From Azoarcus sp. PA01 (GTDB lineage: Bacteria > Pseudomonadota > Gammaproteobacteria > Burkholderiales > Rhodocyclaceae): a DNA stretch of 64,000 nucleotides. The stretch spans positions 2,232,001 through 2,296,000 of the forward strand of contig LARU01000002.1 of assembly GCA_001274695.2 (NCBI GenBank), read 5' to 3'. Both the position numbers and the translations under genes were made by a program. Shown piece by piece: positions 1 to 9,577 of the stretch (within the stretch, counting starts at the first letter, position 1; each line of letters opens with the position of its first letter). Under the pieces are notes generated by a model. It saw only the letters and a program-made list of their open reading frames with translations, was not told the origin of the DNA and ran no database searches.

Positions 1-981
1 CTGCGGGTCGCGACGGTGCCGACCGCCGGTGGCATGGAAGACGTCGTGATGCGCCTGCTCGGCCACAGCGAGCCGATCCGGCTCGAGCAGCTCGGGCTGA
101 CCGCGCACAACCTCGAGCGCCTCCGCCGCACGGTCGCCAAGCCCTACGGCCTGTTCTTCGTCTGCGGGCCGACCGGCTCGGGCAAGACGACGACGCTGCA
201 CTCGATCCTCGGCCATCTCAACACGCCGGAAACGAAGATCTGGACTGCCGAAGACCCCATCGAGATCACGCAGAAAGGGCTGCGCCAGGTGCAGGTCAAC
301 CGCAAGGCCGGGCTCGATTTCGCCACGATGATGCGCGCGTTCCTCCGCGCCGACCCGGACGTCATCATGGTCGGCGAGATGCGCGACCTCGAGACGGTGT
401 CGGTCGGCATCGAGGCGTCGCTGACCGGCCACCTCGTGCTGTCGACGCTGCACACCAACAGCGCGCCGGAATCGATCGTGCGCCTGCTCGACATGGGCAT
501 GGACCCGTTCAACTTCGGCGACGCGCTGCTCGGCGTGCTCGCGCAGCGCCTGGCGAAGCGGCTGTGCATGCGGTGCCGGCAAGCCTACTGCCCCGACGAG
601 GCGGAAGTCCTGCAACTGCTCGACGAGTATTGCGAAGACATGCACGCGACGCCCGAATTTCGCGCCGATCCGCTCGCCGCCCGCGCCGCAGCGTTCGAGC
701 GGCTGCGCAGGACGCATGCGGACGCCGAAGGCCGCTTCACGCTGTACCGCCCGGTCGGCTGCGCGCAGTGCAACTCCGGCTACAGGGGGCGGGTCGGACT
801 GCATGAGCTGATGCTCGCCTCGACCGAGATCAGGCGGATGATCCAGGAGCGCGCGCGCGTCACGCAGCTGCTCGGCGTCGCGCTCGCCGAGGGCTTGCGC
901 ACGCTGCGCCAGGACGGCATCGAGAAAGTGCTCGGCGGCATCACCGACATGGCGCAGGTGCGGCGCGTCTGCGTGCGTTGA
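1..981 (+). CDS. GspE/PilB-family secretion or pilus assembly ATPase, C-terminal part
   Basis: This is the C-terminal 326 residues of a type II secretion / type IV pilus ATPase that powers pseudopilus or pilus assembly at the cytoplasmic face of the inner membrane. The reading frame is open to the window edge, so the N-terminus is missing; the GTG at 16 is internal. The sequence shows a Walker A motif [10 protein letters not shown], an Asp box (EDPIE), a Walker B region ([12 protein letters not shown]) and a His box (STLHTNSA). Two Cys pairs, CMRC and CAQC, form the tetracysteine zinc site typical of GspE/PilB and absent from PilT. Whether it serves secretion or pili cannot be decided, because its partner genes lie outside the window. 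It ends 40 bp before rpe. Confidence 0.9.
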   Translation: MRVATVPTAGGMEDVVMRLLGHSEPIRLEQLGLTAHNLERLRRTVAKPYGLFFVCGPTGSGKTTTLHSILGHLNTPETKIWTAEDPIEITQKGLRQVQVNRKAGLDFATMMRAFLRADPDVIMVGEMRDLETVSVGIEASLTGHLVLSTLHTNSAPESIVRLLDMGMDPFNFGDALLGVLAQRLAKRLCMRCRQAYCPDEAEVLQLLDEYCEDMHATPEFRADPLAARAAAFERLRRTHADAEGRFTLYRPVGCAQCNSGYRGRVGLHELMLASTEIRRMIQERARVTQLLGVALAEGLRTLRQDGIEKVLGGITDMAQVRRVCVR

Positions 982-1021
982 ACGGTTAGAATCCGCCGCT
1001 CGAACGAACAGGAGAACTTCC

Positions 1022-1717
1022 ATGCACCGCATCGCCCCCAGCCTGCTCTCGGCGGATTTCGCCCGCCTCGGCGAAGAGGTCCGGAATGTGGTTGCGGCCG
1101 GCGCCGACTGGATCCACTTCGACGTCATGGACAACCATTACGTGCCGAACCTCACGATCGGCCCGCTCGTCTGCGAAGCGATCCGGCCGCACACTAGCGC
1201 GCCGATCGATGTCCACCTGATGATCAAGCCGGTCGATCGCATCGTCCCGGACTTCGCGAAGGCCGGCGCGAACATCATCACTTTTCATCCCGAAGCGTCC
1301 GAGCACATCGACCGCACGCTGCAGCTGATCCGCGACTGCGGCTGCCAGGCAGGCCTGGTGTTCAACCCGGCGACGCCGCTGCACTATCTCGACCATGTGC
1401 TCGACCACGTCGACATCGTGCTGCTGATGAGCGTCAATCCCGGCTTCGGCGGGCAGAAGTTCATTCCCGGTACGCTGCCGAAGCTGCGTGCGGCGCGCGA
1501 GAAGCTCGACGCGTACGAGGCGGCGAGCGGGCGGGGCATCCTGCTGCAGATCGACGGCGGCGTGAAAGTCGACAACATCGCGCAGATCGCTGCCGCCGGC
1601 GCCGACACCTTTGTCGCCGGCTCGGCGGTGTTCGGCGCCGGGCGCGACGCCGACCCGCACCGTTACGACAGCGTGCTCGCCGCGCTGCGCGCCGAACTCA
1701 AGAAGGCGGACGCGTGA
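1022..1717 (+). CDS. rpe: Ribulose-phosphate 3-epimerase
   Basis: Cytosolic TIM-barrel enzyme interconverting D-ribulose 5-phosphate and D-xylulose 5-phosphate in the pentose phosphate and Calvin pathways. The 231 residues are the normal family length. Recognisable blocks are the N-terminal APSLLSADF, the metal-site segment [18 protein letters not shown], the loop [12 protein letters not shown] and the C-terminal phosphate-binding DGG and AGSAVFG. An AGGAG Shine-Dalgarno lies 7 bases upstream of the ATG. The stop overlaps the GTG of gph by 4 bp, so the two are probably translationally coupled. The order rpe-gph-trpE is common in Betaproteobacteria. Confidence 0.96.
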   Translation: MHRIAPSLLSADFARLGEEVRNVVAAGADWIHFDVMDNHYVPNLTIGPLVCEAIRPHTSAPIDVHLMIKPVDRIVPDFAKAGANIITFHPEASEHIDRTLQLIRDCGCQAGLVFNPATPLHYLDHVLDHVDIVLLMSVNPGFGGQKFIPGTLPKLRAAREKLDAYEAASGRGILLQIDGGVKVDNIAQIAAAGADTFVAGSAVFGAGRDADPHRYDSVLAALRAELKKADA

Positions 1718-2391
1718 GCGCGCAGCGCTTCCCGGTGCGCGCCGTGCTGTTAGATCTCGACGGCACGCTGCTCGACACGATCGCGGACCTCGCCGAAGGC
1801 GCTAACCGCATGCTCGCCGAGCTCGGCCGGCCGACACGGCCGCTCGCCGAGATCCATTCCTTCGTCGGTAAAGGCATTCCGCACCTCGTGCGGCGCTGCA
1901 TGACCGAGAACGCCCGGGCGAGCGAAGCCGAAATCGAAAACGCCGTGACGGTCTTCCGTCGCCACTACAGTGAAGTGAACGGCCGGCACACGACGATCTA
2001 CCCGGGCGTCCTAGAGACGCTCGAGGCGATGCGGGCGATGGAGCTGCGGCTCGCGTGCGTGACGAACAAGGCCGAAGCGTTCACGCTGCCGCTGCTCGAA
2101 CGCATGCGGCTCGATCGCTATTTCGACGCCGTCGTCAGCGGCGACACGCTGCCGGTGAAAAAGCCCGATCCGGCCGTGCTGCACCACGCGTGCGGCCTGC
2201 TCGGCGTCGCCAGCGCGCACGCGCTGATGATCGGCGACTCCGCCAACGACGCGCTCGCCGCGCGCGCCGCCGGCATGCCGGTGCTGCTCGTGACCTATGG
2301 ATATAGCGAAGGCATGGCCGTGGACACCATCGAATGCGATGGGCTACTATCGACCGCCACCGGGGCGCTCGAGCGCATCGAAGTCGTCTGA
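1714..2391 (+). CDS. gph: Phosphoglycolate phosphatase (HAD superfamily)
   Basis: HAD hydrolase that dephosphorylates 2-phosphoglycolate, a product of Rubisco oxygenation or DNA 3' end repair. The nucleophile motif DLDGTLLDT is near residue 14, motif II is CVTNK, the motif III lysine is in VKKPDP, and motif IV is [12 protein letters not shown]. The cap domain between motifs I and II and the 225-residue length fit Gph. The start is a GTG whose GTGA overlaps the rpe stop. Other HAD phosphatases look alike, so the substrate rests on the rpe neighbour and length. About 215 bp separate it from trpE. Confidence 0.9.
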   Translation: MSAQRFPVRAVLLDLDGTLLDTIADLAEGANRMLAELGRPTRPLAEIHSFVGKGIPHLVRRCMTENARASEAEIENAVTVFRRHYSEVNGRHTTIYPGVLETLEAMRAMELRLACVTNKAEAFTLPLLERMRLDRYFDAVVSGDTLPVKKPDPAVLHHACGLLGVASAHALMIGDSANDALAARAAGMPVLLVTYGYSEGMAVDTIECDGLLSTATGALERIEVV

Positions 2392-2433
2392 CCGATCTGC
2401 CGTCCCGCTTGCACCCCTCATGAACGAATCGAC

Positions 2434-2532
2434 ATGACCCACCAGAACCGGGCTTCGGACAAGGAACGCAACGAGTCTGCCGCAGTGCTGCGCTGTTGGC
2501 GGCGCCGGTGCTCGTGGCCTGCGGGCCACTAA
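2434..2532 (+). CDS. Candidate trp leader peptide (attenuator)
   Basis: A 32-codon reading frame in the 216-bp gap before trpE. Its last third contains two tryptophan codons six residues apart (residues 22 and 28, in CWRRRCSW), followed four residues later by TAA. A perfect hairpin, GTGGCC/GGCCAC with a 4-base loop (2514-2529), overlaps the second Trp codon and the stop. A second perfect hairpin (2547-2561, CGCGGG/CCCGCG) and a run of six T (2591-2596) follow before trpE at 2608. This arrangement matches ribosome-mediated transcription attenuation of trp genes. The ATG has no strong Shine-Dalgarno, and the T-run is not directly against a hairpin, so it remains a candidate. Confidence 0.5.
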   Translation: MTHQNRASDKERNESAAVLRCWRRRCSWPAGH

Positions 2533-2607
2533 AACACGACCGCTTTCGCGGGACGCCCGCGCGCCCGCACTCCTTGTCCCGATCGAACCGTTTTTTGTGG
2601 AATTTCC

Positions 2608-4095
2608 ATGCTTGAGCACGAATTCAACGCGCTGGCCGCGCAGGGCTACAACCGCATTCCGGTCACGCTCGAAACTTTTGCCGACCTCGACACGCCGCTG
2701 TCGATCTACCTGAAGCTCGCCAACGAACCCTACAGCTACCTGCTCGAATCGGTGCAGGGGGGCGAGCGCTTCGGCCGCTACTCGATGATCGGTCTGGCGG
2801 CCTCGACGCGCATCGAAGTCTACGGCCGCTCGGCGCTGCTCTTGACCGGCAACCGCCTCGTCGAGCGGCGCGACTACGGCGACCCGCTGAACTACGTCGC
2901 CGAGTTCATGGCGCGCATCAAGGTGCCGCCGCGCGACGGCCTGCCGCGCTTCGCCGGCGGTCTGGTCGGCTGCTTCGGCTACGACACGGTGCGCTACATT
3001 GAGCCGCGCCTCGCGAAGACCGAGAAGACCGACACGATCGGCACGCCCGACATCCTGCTGCTGCTGTCCGAGGAAATCGCGATCGTCGATAACCTCTCCG
3101 GCAAGCTGACGCTGGTCGTGTATGCGGAACCCGAAGTGCCGGGCGCGTTCAAGCGCGCGAAAAAACGCCTGCGCGACCTGCTCGCGCGGCTGCGCGCGCC
3201 GGCGACGATTCCCGCCGACGCGCACGCCGAATCGCAGCCCGCGACGTCGAGCTTCGGCGAGGACGCGTTCAAGGCGGCGGTCAACCGCGCGAAGCAGTAC
3301 ATCATCGACGGCGACATCATGCAGGTCGTGCTGTCGCAGCGCATGAGCAAGCCGTATGCGGCGAGCCCGATGGCGCTGTATCGCGCGATCCGCACGCTGA
3401 ACCCGTCGCCGTATCTGTTCTATTTCAACTTCGAGGACTTTCACGTCGTCGGCGCGTCGCCGGAGATCCTCGTGCGGCTCGACGAGGACGGCGGCGGCAA
3501 GCGCGTCACGGTGCGGCCGATCGCCGGCACGCGCCCGCGCGGCGCGACGGCCGCGGACGACCTCGCGCTCGAAGCGGATCTTCTCGCCGACAAGAAGGAA
3601 CGCGCCGAGCACCTGCAGCTCCTCGACCTCGGGCGCAACGACGCCGGCCGCGTCGCCGAGATCGGCAGCGTGAAAGTCACCGAGCAATTCACGGTCGAGC
3701 GTTACTCGCACGTGATGCACATCGTCTCGAACGTCGAAGGGCGGCTGAAGGACGGGCTCAACGCGCTCGCCGTGCTGCGCGCGACGTTCCCGGCAGGCAC
3801 CGTGTCGGGCGCGCCGAAGCTGCGCGCGATGGAGATCATCGACGAGCTCGAGCCGGTCAAGCGCGGCATCTACGCCGGCGCTGCCGGCTACATCGGTTTC
3901 CACGGCGACATGGATCTGGCGATCGCGATCCGCACCGCAGTCATCAAGGACGGCCATATCCACGTCCAGGCGGGCGCCGGCATCGTCGCCGATTCGAACC
4001 CCGACGCCGAATGGACCGAGACGCAGAACAAGGCGCGCGCGATGCTGCGCGCGGCGGAAATGGCCGAATCGGGGCTCGATACGCGGGTCGACTGA
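2608..4095 (+). CDS. trpE: Anthranilate synthase component I
   Basis: Converts chorismate plus ammonia (supplied by TrpG) to anthranilate, the first committed step of tryptophan synthesis, in the cytosol. The 495-residue length is typical. The N-terminal domain has the feedback-site [15 protein letters not shown]. The chorismate-binding domain shows [48 protein letters not shown] and [11 protein letters not shown]. Its glutaminase partner trpG lies 8.7 kb downstream rather than adjacent. The upstream gap holds a candidate attenuator, so it is probably regulated by tryptophan charging. Confidence 0.96.
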   Translation: MLEHEFNALAAQGYNRIPVTLETFADLDTPLSIYLKLANEPYSYLLESVQGGERFGRYSMIGLAASTRIEVYGRSALLLTGNRLVERRDYGDPLNYVAEFMARIKVPPRDGLPRFAGGLVGCFGYDTVRYIEPRLAKTEKTDTIGTPDILLLLSEEIAIVDNLSGKLTLVVYAEPEVPGAFKRAKKRLRDLLARLRAPATIPADAHAESQPATSSFGEDAFKAAVNRAKQYIIDGDIMQVVLSQRMSKPYAASPMALYRAIRTLNPSPYLFYFNFEDFHVVGASPEILVRLDEDGGGKRVTVRPIAGTRPRGATAADDLALEADLLADKKERAEHLQLLDLGRNDAGRVAEIGSVKVTEQFTVERYSHVMHIVSNVEGRLKDGLNALAVLRATFPAGTVSGAPKLRAMEIIDELEPVKRGIYAGAAGYIGFHGDMDLAIAIRTAVIKDGHIHVQAGAGIVADSNPDAEWTETQNKARAMLRAAEMAESGLDTRVD

Positions 4096-4123
4096 ACGCG
4101 CGGCCGGCAGCGCGATCCGCTCC

Positions 4124-5281
4124 CTAGACTGCCGCGAGCGCGCGATCGAGGTCCGCGACCAGGTCGTCCAGATCCTCGATGCCGACCGACAGGCGCACGA
4201 GCGCGTCGCCGATGCCGAGCGCGGCGCGCACTTCCGCCGGCACCGATGCGTGCGTCATGATCGCCGGATGTTCGATGAGGCTCTCGACGCCGCCGAGGCT
4301 CTCGGCGAGCGTGAACAGCTCGCAATGTTCGAGAAAGCGCCGCGCTTCGTCCTCTGCGCCTTTCAGCACCGCCGTCACCATGCCGCCGAAGCCGCGCATC
4401 TGACGGCACGCGAGTTCGTGCTGCGGGTGGCTCGGCAGGCCGGGATAGATCACCCGTGCGATTTTCGGATGGCGCTCGAGCCACTGCGCGACCGCGAGGC
4501 CGTTGGCGCAGTGGCGTTCCATGCGCAGCGCGAGCGTTTTCAGGCCGCGGTTGACGAGGAAGCAGTCGAACGCGCCGGGAATCGCGCCGACCGCGTTCTG
4601 CAGGAAGCCGAGCCGCTCGGCGAGCGCGGCGTCGCGCACGACGGCGACGCCGCCGACGACGTCCGAGTGGCCGTTGAGGTATTTCGTCGCCGAATGTACG
4701 ACGACGTCGAAGCCGAGCGCGAGCGGGCGCTGCACCCATGGCGACGCGAACGTGTTGTCGGCGACCGCGAGCACGCCGCGGCGCTTCGCGACGCGCGCGA
4801 CGACTTCGAGGTCGACGAGCTTCAGCAGCGGGTTGCTCGGCGACTCGACCCAGATCATCCGCGTCTCGGGCGTGATCGCCGCTTCGAGCTCGGCTTCGGA
4901 AGCGAGCGTCGAATAGCTGAAGCGCAGGCCCGCCGAGCGCCGCCGCACGCGCTCGAACAGGCGCCGCGTGCCGCCGTAGAGATCGTCGAGCGCGACGACG
5001 TGCGCGCCGGCGTCGAGGAGTTCGAGCACCGTCGCGGCCGCCGCCATGCCGGAGCCGAACGCAAAGCCCGCGGCGCCGTCTTCGAGCGCCGCGATGCAGC
5101 GCTCGTACGCCCAGCGCGTCGGGTTGTGGCTGCGCGCGTAGTCGAGCCCCTTATGCACGCCCGGGCTCGTCTGCGCGTACGTCGAAGTCGCGTAGATCGG
5201 CGTGATTACCGCGCCGGTCGCCGGGTCCGGTGCCTGCCCGGCATGCACGGCGAGCGTCGAGAATCCGGCTTTGTCGGTCAT
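4124..5281 (-). CDS. Cystathionine gamma-lyase / gamma-synthase family PLP enzyme
   Basis: Trans-sulfuration PLP enzyme of the Cys/Met metabolism family, 385 residues. The PLP lysine is K200 in HSATKYLNGHSD. Other family marks are YARSHNPTRWAYE, the FGSGMAA phosphate loop and the C-terminal SLGGVESLIEHPA. Its start codon overlaps the stop of the cystathionine beta-synthase gene (ATGA), so the two are one transcription unit. That pairing favours cystathionine gamma-lyase, which releases cysteine from cystathionine (reverse transsulfuration), over gamma-synthase. Sequence alone does not separate the two activities firmly. Confidence 0.88.
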   Translation of the reverse strand: MTDKAGFSTLAVHAGQAPDPATGAVITPIYATSTYAQTSPGVHKGLDYARSHNPTRWAYERCIAALEDGAAGFAFGSGMAAAATVLELLDAGAHVVALDDLYGGTRRLFERVRRRSAGLRFSYSTLASEAELEAAITPETRMIWVESPSNPLLKLVDLEVVARVAKRRGVLAVADNTFASPWVQRPLALGFDVVVHSATKYLNGHSDVVGGVAVVRDAALAERLGFLQNAVGAIPGAFDCFLVNRGLKTLALRMERHCANGLAVAQWLERHPKIARVIYPGLPSHPQHELACRQMRGFGGMVTAVLKGAEDEARRFLEHCELFTLAESLGGVESLIEHPAIMTHASVPAEVRAALGIGDALVRLSVGIEDLDDLVADLDRALAAV

Positions 5282-6648
5282 GGTCGCTTGACCCGGCGAC
5301 GCAGGTGGTTCAGCAGGTCGATGCGCGTGATCAGGCCGACGAAAGTATCGCCGTCCATGACGATCACGACCATGCCCTGGTCGAGGATCTGTACCACGCG
5401 CGCGAGCGGCGCGTCCGGCTGCAGGGTTTCGAGCCGCGTGCTCATCACCGATGACACCGTGTCGCCGAAGTGCGTCGCTTCGCTGACGACCGCGTGCAGC
5501 ACGTCGGACTCGTCGATGATGCCGACGACGTCGTTGCCGTCCACGACCGGCAGCTGCGACACCTGGTACAGCTTGAAGCGGCCGAACGCGGTCAGCAGCG
5601 TGTCGTCCGGGCGCACCGTGACGACCGAGCCTTCGGCGTAGCGCCGCTGCACGAGGTCGGTCAGGTCACCGCGGGCGGGGTGCGCGAGGAAACCCTGGTC
5701 GTACATCCAGAAGTCGTTGAACATTTTCGACAGGTACTTGTTGCCGCTGTCGCACGCGAAAGTCACGACGCGCTCGGGCCGCTCGCGGCTGCGGCAGTAG
5801 CGCAGCGCCGCGGCGAGCAGCGTGCCTGACGACGAGCCGGCCAAGATGCCTTCCTTCGCGAGCAGCTCGCGCGCCGCCGCGAAGCTCTCGGCGTCGTCGA
5901 TCGTATAGGCGTCGGCGACCCCCGAGAGGTCGGCGATCGGCGGCACGAAGTCCTCGCCGATGCCTTCGACGAGCCACGCGCCGGCGTCGCTCATTTCGCC
6001 GGTCCTGACAAAATGCGCGAGCACCGAACCGGCCGGGTCGGCGAGCACCATTTTCACGTGCGGCGCGACCTTGCGGAAATAACGTGTCAGTCCGGTCAGC
6101 GTGCCGCCACTGCCGACGCCGCAGACGACCGCATCGAGCCGCTCGCCGGTCTGCGCCCAGATCTCCGGGCCGGTCGTCTGCTCGTGCGCGTCCGGGTTCG
6201 CGGAATTGCCGAACTGGTTGATATAGACCGAGTTCGGCGTGCGCGCGGCGATCGCCTCGGCCATGTCCTGGTAATACTCGGGATGGCCTTTGCCGACATC
6301 CGAGCGCGTCATGACGATTTCGGCGCCGAGCGCGCGCAGGTGGAAGATCTTCTCCTGGCTCATCTTGTCCGGCATCACGAGCTTCGTGCGGTAGCCTTTC
6401 GCGAGGCCGACGAGCGCGAGCGCGAGGCCGGTGTTGCCGGCGGTCGCCTCGATCAGCGTGCCGCCGGGGCGGATGCGGCCCTCGCGCTCGGCCGCGTCGA
6501 TCATCGACACGGCAATGCGATCCTTGATCGAGCCGCCGGGATTCTGGCTTTCGAGCTTGATGAAAAGCTCGCATGACCCGGTATCGATGCGGGTGATCGG
6601 CAGCAGTGGCGTGTTGCCGATGAGGTCGAGCAGGCTTGCGGGCGCCAT
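5278..6648 (-). CDS. Cystathionine beta-synthase with C-terminal CBS domain pair
   Basis: PLP enzyme condensing serine (or O-acetylserine) with homocysteine to cystathionine. The 456 residues comprise a fold-type II catalytic domain (about 1-325) and two CBS domains (about 335-456), which in this family can sense adenosyl ligands. The PLP lysine is K42 in GGSIKDR; EATAGNTG and the GSGGTLTGL phosphate loop follow. The N-terminal heme domain of animal CBS is absent. The start at 6648 has a strong GGAGGAGG 6 bases upstream; the frame stays open further upstream without a better site. It overlaps the downstream gamma-lyase gene by 4 bp. A cysteine synthase with CBS domains is the main alternative. 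Confidence 0.88.
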   Translation of the reverse strand: MAPASLLDLIGNTPLLPITRIDTGSCELFIKLESQNPGGSIKDRIAVSMIDAAEREGRIRPGGTLIEATAGNTGLALALVGLAKGYRTKLVMPDKMSQEKIFHLRALGAEIVMTRSDVGKGHPEYYQDMAEAIAARTPNSVYINQFGNSANPDAHEQTTGPEIWAQTGERLDAVVCGVGSGGTLTGLTRYFRKVAPHVKMVLADPAGSVLAHFVRTGEMSDAGAWLVEGIGEDFVPPIADLSGVADAYTIDDAESFAAARELLAKEGILAGSSSGTLLAAALRYCRSRERPERVVTFACDSGNKYLSKMFNDFWMYDQGFLAHPARGDLTDLVQRRYAEGSVVTVRPDDTLLTAFGRFKLYQVSQLPVVDGNDVVGIIDESDVLHAVVSEATHFGDTVSSVMSTRLETLQPDAPLARVVQILDQGMVVIVMDGDTFVGLITRIDLLNHLRRRVKRP

Positions 6649-6957
6649 CGATGCCTCCTCCCGAGCCGGGCCGGACGTGGCTTGGAGCAAAATGTCACGG
6701 CGTCGCAAACTCGCCGCAAGCGTGCGACAGCACAGCGACGCGCGGAGTTCGCGCGAGCGCGGCAATTCGGGCCGCTTCGGCGCCGCCGCCGTTCTTGACG
6801 GGGCGGGCGGCTGCAGGCTGCCCCGGTGCTTTTCGAGCGGAATGCGCAAGCCGTATTGAACCCGATCGCCCGGAGAGCCTCTGAATGAGCGATGCCGCGA
6901 TCGCATTCATCCGCTGTTCTTTCCCCGTCACCCCGCACACCATCATGGGAGGCCCCG

Positions 6958-7395
6958 ATGACCGAAACCGTGACCATTGCCTGTCCGCACTGCCACGTCC
7001 TGAACCGCTTGCCCGGCGGGCGTCTCAGCGACGACCCGAACTGCGGCAAATGCCATCGGGCGCTCTTCACCGGCCATCCGGTCGAACTCGACGCCGCGAG
7101 TTTCGACGTGCATGCAGGTCACGGCGAGCTGCCGCTGCTCGTCGATTTCTGGGCGTCGTGGTGCGGCCCGTGCCGGACGATGGCGCCGGCGTTCGAAGAG
7201 GCCGCGGCGAAGCTCGAGCCGCATGTCCGCCTCGCGAAAGTCAATACCGAGGAGGCGCAGGATCTCGCGGGGCGCTACGCGATCCGCAGCATCCCGACGA
7301 TGGTGCTGTTCCGCGCCGGCCGCGAAGTCGCGCGCCAGTCCGGGGCGATGAACACCGGGCAGATCCTGCAGTGGGCGAAAGCGCAGGGATTGTGA
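6958..7395 (+). CDS. trxC: Thioredoxin 2 (zinc-containing)
   Basis: Cytosolic disulfide reductase of the Trx2 type, 145 residues. An N-terminal zinc ribbon has Cys at 9, 12, 29 and 32 (CPHC and CGKC), followed by a thioredoxin fold with the active site WCGPC (C69, C72) and the cis-proline segment SIPTM. The start at 6958 is preceded by GGGAGG. The frame is open 22 codons upstream, but that extension lacks a ribosome site and would precede the zinc ribbon. In E. coli trxC belongs to the oxidative-stress regulon; no operator is evident here. It is divergent from the cbs gene, fitting a sulfur or redox neighbourhood. Confidence 0.93.
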   Translation: MTETVTIACPHCHVLNRLPGGRLSDDPNCGKCHRALFTGHPVELDAASFDVHAGHGELPLLVDFWASWCGPCRTMAPAFEEAAAKLEPHVRLAKVNTEEAQDLAGRYAIRSIPTMVLFRAGREVARQSGAMNTGQILQWAKAQGL

Positions 7396-7469
7396 AGGTA
7401 CGACGTCGAATCCACGAGGTCGACTGCTTCCGGTAAAAGTCTGCGGACTTCTCCTGCCGCCTGCAGGGC

Positions 7470-9500
7470 TCAATCGCAGCGTATGCGATGCAGCGCCGGA
7501 TGAGTCCGGTCGATCTCTTCGATCGGGCGCTTTCTGCCCGCCGGCGACAGCGCCGTGTAGGCGCCGAGCAGGTCGGCGGGGAGCCGCCCGACGATGCCGG
7601 ACAGATCGGCGAAGCGCACGCCTTGGCGCACGAGGTAGGCAATGTAGCTGTGGCGCAGCGCCGCGCCCGTGATCTCGTCTGCGCCCGGAACGCCCGCGTC
7701 GTGGGCGGCGTAAAGAAGCGTCGCGTCGAGTGCGTCGGGCGTTCCGCCGCTCGCGGCGGGGACGACAGGGCCGTCGGCCGTCTCGGGACGGTGTTCGCGG
7801 TACCGGCCCAACTGCGCCGCGAACGCCGCAGACAGCGGTACGACCCGATCGGGCAGGAGAATGCGGCGCTCGGCCAGATCGAGGGCCGGCCATTTCAGCC
7901 CTGCGAGCTCGTCGAACGACAGGCCGGAAAGCAGCGCCAGCGCGCCGACGCGAGCGTCGTCGGGCAGTTCGTCGAGCAGCTGCGCGATCTCGGCTTCGTC
8001 GAGTTCGCGCAGCACTGGCGCCGCGCCGGCGAGCAGCGCCGACGGCGCGAACTGACCGAGTGTCTCAGGCGAGCGCGCCGTCGGCAGCTGCACGCTGCGC
8101 GGCCACGCGGGTGCAATGACGAGCGACGGAGCCGGGGCGCTGCGGTTGAACAGCTCGACGATCCACGTCGTCAGCAGCGCGAGCAGCAGCGACGCCGTCA
8201 CGCCGATCGCCGCGTCCCGGCCGTACTGGGGACGCCACGGCTCGGCCGGCGGGTAAGCCGCTTCGAGCGTCGTGACTTCCGGGACGCGGATGCGCTCGGC
8301 AGCCTGCAATCCGGTCGCCGTGACGACGGCTGCGCGGTGCATTTGCTCGAGTCCGGTGAGCTCCTCCTGCATCGCCTTGAACTCGCCCAGCCGCGCCGTG
8401 AACGCCTGGACCGTCCGCCGCTCGCCGCCCGCCTGTTGCGTCAGCCGGTCGACAGCCGCGCGCGCCGCTGCGACTTCCTCTTCAGCGTCGCTCAGCGCTG
8501 CCTGCTGCCCCTTTTCGCGGACCTGCTTCATCTGTTCGTCCAGGCTCGCGATCCGCATGCGCAGCGCCTTCGCGCGCGGATCGAACGCGAGGAAGTCCGG
8601 GGTATAAACCCGCTCCAGCTCGTGCTGCTCCTCGCGCAACTGCGACGCACGCTGCTCGAGGTTCGACAGCGTCGGGTTGTCGCGCGCGCGGACGATCGAT
8701 TTACCGGCGGCAATCGAATCGCGCAGCGAACGCAGCTTCGCTTCGGCGGCGACGAGCCGGTCGTTCGCCGCGTTCAGCGATTGTCCGACGCCCTTGACCT
8801 GGGTGAGGACGCGGTTTTCATCACGTTCCAGCGAGACGATGTCGTGGTCGCGGCGGTAGTCGTCGAGCGCACGGCGCTTCTCGGCGACGCGCTCTTCGAG
8901 TTTCGCGGCTTCGTCCTGCGCCCGGGTCGCACGGCTGCCCGAATCCTGGCGATAACGCTCGGTGAGCTCGCTGCGGTAAGTGTCGATCAACGCGTTGACG
9001 AGCGGCGCGAGCGCTTCGGCCGGCCGGCCGCTCGCTGCGAGCTCGACAACGTCGGTTCCTTCGACCGGCGTCGCGTCGAGCATGCGCCGATAGTCCTCGA
9101 CGCCATCGCCGCCCTCGTCGGCGCCGGCCGGCAGTGGCGTCCCGACGGCGGCGAGCCGGGCGGCCGCTTTCTCGACGAGCGGGCGGCTCGTGAGCACTTC
9201 GATTTCGGTCAGGAACGCCGCCCGGGCCGCCGTCCTGCGTTCGTCGGCGGTGTCGCCGTTGCCCGGCATGTCGATCCGCAGCTGCGCGACGGTGCGGTAT
9301 TCGGCGGGACGCGAGTAGTCGTAGATCAGGCTCGCGGCGGCCAGCAACAGGAAACTCAGGCCGAAGACGGCGATGCGCCGCCGCTTGTGCGGTGGCGAGT
9401 ACGCGGTCGAAGCGAGGCCGGGCCAGAACGGATCGACAGTGACCGGGCCGGTGTCGTCGCGGATCATGTCATCGATCCACAAAGAGTATTCGGGCCGCAT
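7470..9500 (-). CDS. Wzz/GumC-like chain-length protein fused to a degenerate tyrosine-recombinase-like domain
   Basis: About 676 residues from the ATG at 9500. Residues 43-62 form a first membrane segment, 190-405 are strongly charged and probably coiled coil, and 429-451 form a second membrane segment. This is the layout of polysaccharide co-polymerases (Wzz/GumC), which set chain length in the inner membrane. After the second membrane segment, where these proteins often carry a kinase, lies a roughly 165-residue cytoplasmic region (497-660) that reads like a tyrosine recombinase catalytic fold. It has LSGLSFDELAGLKWPALDL (box I), ALRHSYIAYLVRQGV (box II) and AYTALSP (tyrosine box). The box I Arg is Ser528 and the His of HxxR is Ala613, while R616 and Y648 remain, so it is probably not catalytic. 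No strong ribosome site fits this frame; starts at 9467 or 9605 are possible. Confidence 0.7.
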   Translation of the reverse strand: MRPEYSLWIDDMIRDDTGPVTVDPFWPGLASTAYSPPHKRRRIAVFGLSFLLLAAASLIYDYSRPAEYRTVAQLRIDMPGNGDTADERRTAARAAFLTEIEVLTSRPLVEKAAARLAAVGTPLPAGADEGGDGVEDYRRMLDATPVEGTDVVELAASGRPAEALAPLVNALIDTYRSELTERYRQDSGSRATRAQDEAAKLEERVAEKRRALDDYRRDHDIVSLERDENRVLTQVKGVGQSLNAANDRLVAAEAKLRSLRDSIAAGKSIVRARDNPTLSNLEQRASQLREEQHELERVYTPDFLAFDPRAKALRMRIASLDEQMKQVREKGQQAALSDAEEEVAAARAAVDRLTQQAGGERRTVQAFTARLGEFKAMQEELTGLEQMHRAAVVTATGLQAAERIRVPEVTTLEAAYPPAEPWRPQYGRDAAIGVTASLLLALLTTWIVELFNRSAPAPSLVIAPAWPRSVQLPTARSPETLGQFAPSALLAGAAPVLRELDEAEIAQLLDELPDDARVGALALLSGLSFDELAGLKWPALDLAERRILLPDRVVPLSAAFAAQLGRYREHRPETADGPVVPAASGGTPDALDATLLYAAHDAGVPGADEITGAALRHSYIAYLVRQGVRFADLSGIVGRLPADLLGAYTALSPAGRKRPIEEIDRTHPALHRIRCD

Positions 9501-9577
9501 GCTGCGGGGCGCGAACGGGCGCAGCGGGTCACCGCTGCACGACCCGCTGCGCAAACGCGCGAAGCGAATTCTTCCAT
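9464..9577 (-). CDS. Possible short upstream reading frame (37 codons)
   Basis: A 37-residue frame starting ATG at 9577 with an excellent AAGGAGA Shine-Dalgarno 7 bases upstream. It is out of frame with the Wzz-like gene and ends in a TGA that overlaps an in-frame ATG of that gene at 9467 (ATGA). It could be a coupling leader, or a sign that the real N-terminus of the Wzz-like protein starts here and was separated by a frameshift. The peptide is Arg/Ala/Cys-rich and matches nothing recognised. Only the ribosome site and the exact stop/start overlap support it. Confidence 0.3.
   Translation of the reverse strand: MEEFASRVCAAGRAAVTRCARSRPAACGPNTLCGSMT

Noticed and set aside
2347..3963. Long minus-strand frame opposite trpE
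   Set aside because: Composition is Arg/Asp/Val-rich with no motif; trpE on the other strand is unambiguous.
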